Assembly (NCBI GenBank): GCA_038373885.1
Contig: JAWZYV010016058.1
Span: 806,001 to 870,000, forward strand
Length of the DNA stretch: 64,000 nucleotides
Reading direction: 5' to 3'
Origin: Cheiracanthium punctorium
Lineage: Eukaryota; Arthropoda; Arachnida; Araneae; Cheiracanthiidae
Position numbers and translations under genes: made by a program. This document shows, one piece after another, positions 58,275 to 64,000 of the stretch (positions within the stretch are counted from its first letter, which is position 1; the number at the start of each line of letters is the position of its first letter). The notes under the pieces are model-generated. The model was not told the DNA's origin, did no database searches, and saw nothing but the letters and a program-made list of their open reading frames with translations.

Positions 58275-59403
58275 TGCAGAAACCTGAACGTCTCCAGCTT
58301 TGCTCAGCGAGAATTAACAATGGCTTACGGAACTCTTGCCTTTACGAGGCTGATCTGCATCCCCTGGGGCTTAGAAGAAGCGTTTGTCCGGTTAAATACT
58401 ATAAGAAACTTAGTAGCCTTGGATCTAGAAATAAAACCTCCACTTTGCTTGGAAATTGGAGAAACAATCAAAGACTGAAAAGAAGCAGTCCTTTTAGTTA
58501 TCTTCTCTCCAGTAATATCGTTTCGAAATATGTTGAGCAGATGCATCTGTCACAGTGTATTAACCCTTCTGAGGGTCTCGCTAATATTTTTTTTTTCCAT
58601 ACAGACCCCCCTCCCCCTTTAAGGTGAACAAACAAAACGATCTTCCAGTTTTATTAAGACAACTGACTCTTTAGAGAATTAAACACATTCAAGGGGACGC
58701 AGCTCAGATGTATACCGACGGCAGTAAAAATGATAATGGCTGTACTGTCAGCAGTGTTTACACCTTAGTCTGGGATCCGGAAACGAGGATTCGTAAGACG
58801 AACCCGGACTACTGCTCAGTCGTCCGAGCTTATCGCCATCAAGGAGGGTCTAGAGCTGCTCTAGTCTGCACCTTACCAAATTGAAATCTGGATCCTTTCC
58901 GACAGCAAAAGCTCCATTAAACACCTGGCAAACTGGAACAATGTGAGGGATTCGGTGAGTGAAAACATGTTCAAAAATCTTAAAAGCCTCTCCTTTTCTC
59001 AACCCATCCACGTACAGTGGATACCCTCGCATGTGGTCATCGAGGGTAACGAGATTGTGGACACCTTAGCCAAACCGGGCGCTGTTGATCCCTCTATGCC
59101 CTCTGCTTCGCTTGCTCACTTGGAACTCTTCTCAGTCACTAAAACAGAAATAAACCACTTGGTTAGTCCCGCCACTACAACACTGATATCAAAGTTGTAA
59201 TCCGGGGGGTTTGGGCTTTCGTTTGCTGTCGTAGGGATCAGAAAACTATTACCCGCTTTCTCAATAGGCAGTTTCGTTCTATGACCGTCTCTGACGGTTC
59301 TAAAATCTCTGAGGCCTTTTGCAATTGTTCCATGAAACAGGCTTCTCCTGTCCATATTCTATCGTGTCTGGACCTATTCAAGCGGGATCTTTATGACAAA
59401 TGA
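58275..59403 (+). pseudogene. C-terminal region with RNase H of a spider-type LINE ORF2
   Basis: Broken plus-strand coding. After the start near 58275 come NNGLRNSCLYEADLHPLGLR, KYYKKLSSLGSRNKTSTLLG, NNQRLKRSSPFSYLL and HLSQCINPSEGLA, the RT-to-RNase H linker. Next are NKQNDLPVLLRQLTL and MYTDGSKNDN (RNase H first aspartate, about 58713), EIWILSDSKSSIKHLANWNN (third catalytic aspartate) and HVQWIPSHVVIEGNEIVDTL AKPG with the closing aspartate. The Cys/His-like tail ASPVHILSCLDLFKRDLYDK ends at TGA about 59403. The glutamate helix is frame-shifted near 58820-58860. The design is one I associate with orb-weaver spider genomes. At least three frame changes and in-frame stops make it dead; the RT domain is absent. 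Confidence 0.85.
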
Positions 59404-61790
59404 TTGCTATTTTTTTACTTTTTTAGTGTGAACAAATTCATTGACTTGATATAGCTCCGCTATGCTCGGGGATGTGTATGATTATCTGGCTTTTTGTGCT
59501 TTACTTTTAAATATTTTTGGAGTAATGGCGGTAATAGTTTTATCCTGTAGTGGTTGCCCGGAATTATTAGAGAACCAGTGAGTCAGGGATCATCGTAGCT
59601 ATAGGTTAGGATATTTCTAGAGAATGAAATTATTTTAACTATTTTAATTACTTAAACTAAAAGAGTAGAATTTTTTTAAAACAACCAGTATAAACTGTTT
59701 TCAAATTTCCTTTTCTTTCCAGGGTGAGGGGGGGATTTGCAGGGTGAGAGCGAAGAAAAAGCAATTAGGTTAAATCATCTAGAATGGATAAGAGGTAAAG
59801 TGCAAGTTATTTACTAAACTTAAACCAATTTTGGGAGTCATTTTTTATTTTTTTTTCTGGGTTCTTAGAAATCGTTTTAAAATTTTCTTTTACAAACATA
59901 TTAGAAAGTGCTTAAAAAAGTTTAAAAAAGGAAAAGCAAATTAAACAAAAATAAACACAAAAAGCCATTTCTTGGGGAAATTGAAAGTCTGATCGTAATT
60001 TACCTCATGAATATGATTTAATGTTTTTTAACCAGTAATTTGTTTAAGATAAACTACTACTGAAATTATTTTATTTTCTATATTGTTCTCAGTAAGCTAA
60101 CTCATTTTATTATAGTCTGAGGTTGCAAACGAAAATTGAAATTTTTGAAGGTCTGAGCTGTATATTAACCTAAGAAAGACGGTTGCATTCTATTTACGGG
60201 TACATATATATATATATATATTTGGGTGATAAGTCAAAAGCTGAGAGCAGAGAAATAGTTTATTTTACTTCTATTTTAAATCAATAAAAGTGTAGTTTTA
60301 AAATTCCTTTAATTACTTATTTGTACTTAAGAAACTTAATTTTTAACTTGGCAAAAATCTGGCAGTAATGTGATGCGCCTTTTGCCAATATGTTTGATTG
60401 TAATTTCATAATTTTGCAGTTTGTTTCTTGTTAATGATTTTTCAGCATTCCATAAAAATTTTCAAGATCTTAGTCAATATATTTTATTAAATGATATCAT
60501 CTAAAATAATACTAAGTAATAAAATGGAACTCTTTATTATTCTGCGTAAATCTTCTAAAACCATGATTTATTTTGATAAATCAATATGTTAAATCATCTA
60601 TAAACCATCCATTTTTTCAGTCAATATATTTAATGCAAACTTTCTATTGCTTGTTAATATTTTTTTTTCGAATTTTACTAATTTTTAAATAATTATTAGG
60701 AATTTCTTTTCTTGAACTTTGCAGTACATGCGTTTAGATTTTGTCCAAATTTATGGATTCTTAAAGAGCTTTAAAATGTAGCTATTTGAAAGCATAAAAT
60801 ATAATTTAAATTTTACTGCTTTTGAAGATTTCTATTTAAAGAAAATAACACTTTACTAATAATTTTGTTTCCTAAATGTCATTGACGTTTAGAAATTAGA
60901 AGTAAAATATTTCTGCTCTTGAAATTCGATTAATATATTTAGACGCGTACTACCCTATTTGATAGAAAAAATTGCGTCTATTGTTATGAATAAGAAATGC
61001 GTAGAATATAAAATGAGTCATGAAACTAATCACTTTTTAAAAGGGAGTATTCGTAATTGGGGAATCACTCCCGCGTAGACCTTAACAACATCAATTTTTT
61101 TTTTAAATCTGTATATTGTTAACTCCAATCAATGTAAATTTTTCTTAAGGATATTTAGATAAATATGCAGGATAGATTTAATCATTTATTGCACATCAGA
61201 ACTGTATTAGTAACGTGGGGTAGAGGTTAGCTATCAATACATTTTTCGGAAAAAATTAATTTAATAAAAGTAAATTATACAGAGTTTTCATGTATTATGA
61301 TATGCATTTAAAATAAATCGGGATTTTTAAAATGAATCAGAAGACAAATGTAAATATTCATCGTTATAGATACTTAATCTGTTTATTGAAAGTATATTGA
61401 TATTGCTCTATGATAAAATTTAATATGTATGAGAAAAATTTAATATAGTAGAGAGGTACAGTTAAGAGGGAAAAATTCACCCACTTGAAATTTATTTGTC
61501 CGTACAGCAAAGTTATATATACCATTCCTTTACAAATAACGTATACATTTTAATTTACTAGTAATTTAATTTGCATAAGGGGCCGTCTTCATTTTTTATT
61601 CTGTACCAATTTCGTTTTTCTAAATGGCAACATTCTATTTTTTCTTTATTAAACGAAAGAAAAGCTAACCTTCAAATTGCCCTAAATGTAAATTTTCACC
61701 AATTTTCTACGATAATTTCCGAAGTTACTGCGATTTTGTTTTCGCGATTTTAAGGGTTTTTCGGCAAATTGATAAACACTATATGTAGGT
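59404..61790. other. Gene-free stretch, beginning with probable LINE 3' tail
   Basis: The first 60-200 bases (TTGACTTGATATAGCTCCGC, TATGCTCGGGGATG) are GC-balanced and probably the LINE 3' untranslated region. After that the sequence is AT-rich with a small TA microsatellite at 60204-60222 and no supported gene. The 60-codon frame 61571-61753 shows no domain. Confidence 0.4.
60204..60222. repeat. Short TA microsatellite
   Basis: About nine TA units. Confidence 0.85.
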
Positions 61791-62700
61791 AGGGGAAGGG
61801 TGGGCATAATGGGGTGGCAGAGTAATTTCTTTATTTTCTCGCTTATCAAGTGCTGCCCTCTTTATGCCGTTACTATAGGTTTTGCATAACGTGTCTATTC
61901 TTCATCCCACGTTCATTTTCCTGCTCTAAGGTAAGTGGAATGTTCGGATAATTTTTGTTAGGTTTGTATGCAGACACTAACGTGACAGTTTACACTTGCT
62001 AAAAGTGAAGTTTTTTTCGTAAATTGCATGAAAAGTAGAACTACATTCAGTGCGATTTTTTAGTGGAGCCTTGTTTTGAATGACTGTTTTGTGGGCAAAA
62101 CGGGCTATCTCGAGGGAGGCAAAGTGGAGTGCCTTGCTTGACCCTCTTTGACCATGTGACAAAGGAAAATGGCAAAAATGTTGGATGACAGACAGTTTAT
62201 AAGCTAAAAGACGTTGCCTTGCTAATCTAACAACAGACGACAGATCAGGAGACAGCGATCCAGATGATGCAGATGTGACATTCTTGTACTGTAGTGATGC
62301 ATATGCAAGATAAGTACAAGAAAAAGGGCGGATCAAGTTTAGTGTATGAAACAAATAGGCTCATGACTTGTGTTCTGGTGTTGACGACGATGATAATATG
62401 TCTATATTATCATCGTCTATGTGCTACTGTGTATCTACTTTGTAATATATGATGTGTATTATTCGAACTGCGTTTGTACCCCTTTTGACGTATGCCCTAT
62501 GGCAAAACGGAGGAGTTTGCTCTTTTGTATATATCAATATACAAATCCCAAAATATCCAGCGTATTTTAAGTTTCAATACTCTAGAATAACAACTGAGGT
62601 TGTAAAGTTGAAATAAGTATTACTTATTTAATTTATCTCTATTTATCACAGAGTTATTTCCAGAATAACCTTAGGTAACCATTTTGAACACCCTTCCCCT
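61791..62700. mobile_element. Non-autonomous element, copy 2 of the ~910-bp repeat pair
   Basis: The ends AGGGGAAGGGTGGGCATAATGGGG and, on the complement of the right side, AGGGGAAGGGTGTTCAAAATGG form an inverted repeat. It is the same element as at 25077-25990, same orientation, with collinear blocks (CGCTTATCAAGTGCTG, CTATAGGTTTTGCATAACGT, CAGTTTACACTTGC, TTTCAATACT). The hairpin GATGATAATATGTC...CATCGTC near 62386-62420 is private to this copy. The 125-codon minus frame 61977-62354 has no domain. Confidence 0.7.
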
Positions 62701-63344
62701 GGGTTTCGAATTTTTGCGTTTCATTAATTTCGCTCGGAAAGTCAAAAGTGGGAAATATTATTTACAAGAAAAATACAGTTTCAAGTCTTAAAGTTTTTCT
62801 ACGAAGAATATCAAGGGTAAGAATTAAGTAGAACATTTAGTCAGTGACTCTAACATCACTGGTCCGTAATATTTATCACTGGTCTGTATGCTTGATTTAA
62901 AAAGAAATGCAAAACTCTTGCTTATGATTATGTAAATCTCCAATTTTGAAATTGTTATTGAGAATTTGAAAGTTCTCTTAGGCAGGTGAAATGTTGCTAG
63001 GAGTGAGAGACTGTTCTCTGTTCTTCTGACTACAAGCATGAATGTTACGGAGCTATGGTTGAACTTGAAGAATAGTTTCATGGTTGAAAATTTATCTGAA
63101 AACGTATTTGTTTGAATTTCATGTAAAAAAATGCTATTACTTTTTTGTCAAACCAATTATATCATTCTTTGTTATTTCACATTCTTCAAAAATTATGTTC
63201 TGCACAATGCAATATTTTTATAAAACATTTCGCAGTATTTAATGTATCGTCTAATCAAAATTTAGTCGGCAAAATGTCACTTTGAATGTTTGATAATGTA
63301 TAAGGAAGTCTTGATGTTTCAGCTATTAAAAAAGGTCAAATCAA
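62701..63344. other. Gene-free AT-rich stretch
   Basis: No supported feature. The minus frame 62824-63081 has no recognisable domain. Confidence 0.45.
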
Positions 63345-63497
63345 TCGCGCAGCCAGAAAGAAGGGCCGGCTGTAGGTCCCAAGCCCCCCGAAATGCCATC
63401 CTTTATTTAGCTTACAATTTGATATTTTTTACACCTAAGCTTACAAACTGATGCAACCCCCCTTCCCCCCTGAAATAAAATCCTGGCTACGTTACTG
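63345..63497. mobile_element. Small MITE, ~150 bp, CGTAGCCAGG-type ends
   Basis: The left end GCGCAGCCAGAAAGAAGGG and the complement of the right end GTAACGTAGCCAGGATTTTA are inverted and both are followed by G/C-rich runs (CCAAGCCCCCC, and CAGGGGGGAAGGGGGG on the complement). The phrase CAGTGGCGTAGCCAGG is a recurrent DNA-transposon start in animals; here it appears as CAGTAACGTAGCCAGG. Confidence 0.5.
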
Positions 63498-64000
63498 GGG
63501 CAAATTCCTCGCTGAAATGTTGAGGATGTAAGTTTTTCAGAAATAGCCCGTTGTACTGGAAGTATCTTATTTTTTATTATTTTTCTGCAAAAGAAATCTA
63601 ATTTACATTTTGTTATGCAATTTTCAAAAAATTGTTACTTAATGCATTTATATATGGCCCCTTAACTAATCGAAATAAAACATTTCCATTAATATAAATT
63701 AAACTACCGATCGTAAAAATTTGTAACTTCACACAGCTATGTAATATTTTTTTCTATATCTATATCCATTGAAATTTGGCTAGGTCGCTATTTATATTTT
63801 TTCGAATATTACTATCATAATTAATAATTCATTCTAATAATTCATTCTAATAATTTATTAAAAAATATCATAATGGTAAATTATGTTCGGACAATTTAGT
63901 TCTAATAGTGGGGGGGGGAATCAATTACTTAAGATCAATATTAAATGAGATATGAGACAAAAAAAATATTTTAACATAGAGGGAGGGAAATTTTCTAAGC
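63498..64000. other. Gene-free AT-rich window end
   Basis: AT-rich with a small direct repeat (AATAATTCATTCT, twice near 63820-63850) and a G-run near 63912. Nothing else supported. Confidence 0.5.

Noticed and set aside
57953..58627. 224-codon plus frame as one gene
   Set aside because: Only the last ~115 codons match the LINE; the start is AT-rich translation without motifs, and the frame is broken relative to the rest of the LINE.
61977..62354. 125-codon minus-strand frame
   Set aside because: It sits in copy 2 of the ~910-bp element; copy 1 does not preserve it and no domain is visible.

Overview
This is an AT-rich eukaryotic (animal) nuclear window. I infer an arachnid, most likely an orb-weaver-type (araneoid) spider. 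The main reason is the retrotransposon fragment near 58.3-59.4 kb: its RNase H and C-terminal region reads like a non-LTR element I associate with spider genomes. The tRNA-derived SINE, the Tc1/mariner and hAT remnants, the long gene-free stretches and the abundant AT microsatellites fit. The species call is inference; coordinates and repeats come from reading the sequence by eye.

The window is almost wholly intergenic or intronic and is dominated by transposable elements. Left part (0-13 kb): an LTR with a gag stub (1.4-2.3 kb, minus), a LINE RNase H remnant (3.9-5.7 kb, plus), a dead mariner transposase (7.6-8.2 kb, minus) and a decayed copy of the satellite found later (10.1-10.75 kb). Middle (14-33 kb): a ~3 kb element with ~150 bp inverted ends and a decayed transposase of a C-F-D-T-T / C-R-H-H-I family, a hAT-type element with a perfect 8-bp target duplication, two TA-flanked MITEs, a second transposon-derived pseudogene, one member of a ~910 bp repeat pair, two hairpin MITEs, and the only long intact ORF: a lone reverse transcriptase (27.1-28.2 kb). 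At 33.4-36.0 kb lies a satellite whose last 1.8 kb is a 607-bp higher-order repeat made of four ~152-bp monomers.

Right part (37-64 kb): two mariner-type MITEs, a piggyBac-like MITE in TTAA, a dead Tc1 element with both ends, a 2.2 kb fold-back structure with ~850-bp arms, then the only convincing host gene signal: a CpG-rich promoter-like stretch followed by a short signal-peptide exon and splice donor (51.5-52.0 kb, plus). Its first intron probably runs to the window end; I found no second exon. Within that presumed intron are a Helitron remnant (helicase pieces plus 3' hairpin and CTAG), a SINE with a perfect 13-bp target duplication, a GTCAC/GTGAC-rich repeat cluster, a spider-type LINE tail, the second ~910 bp repeat copy and a small MITE.

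Nothing resembles an operon or cooperating gene set. The items most worth following up are the stand-alone RT ORF with a structured segment 3' of it, the fold-back element, the higher-order satellite and the GTCAC cluster.
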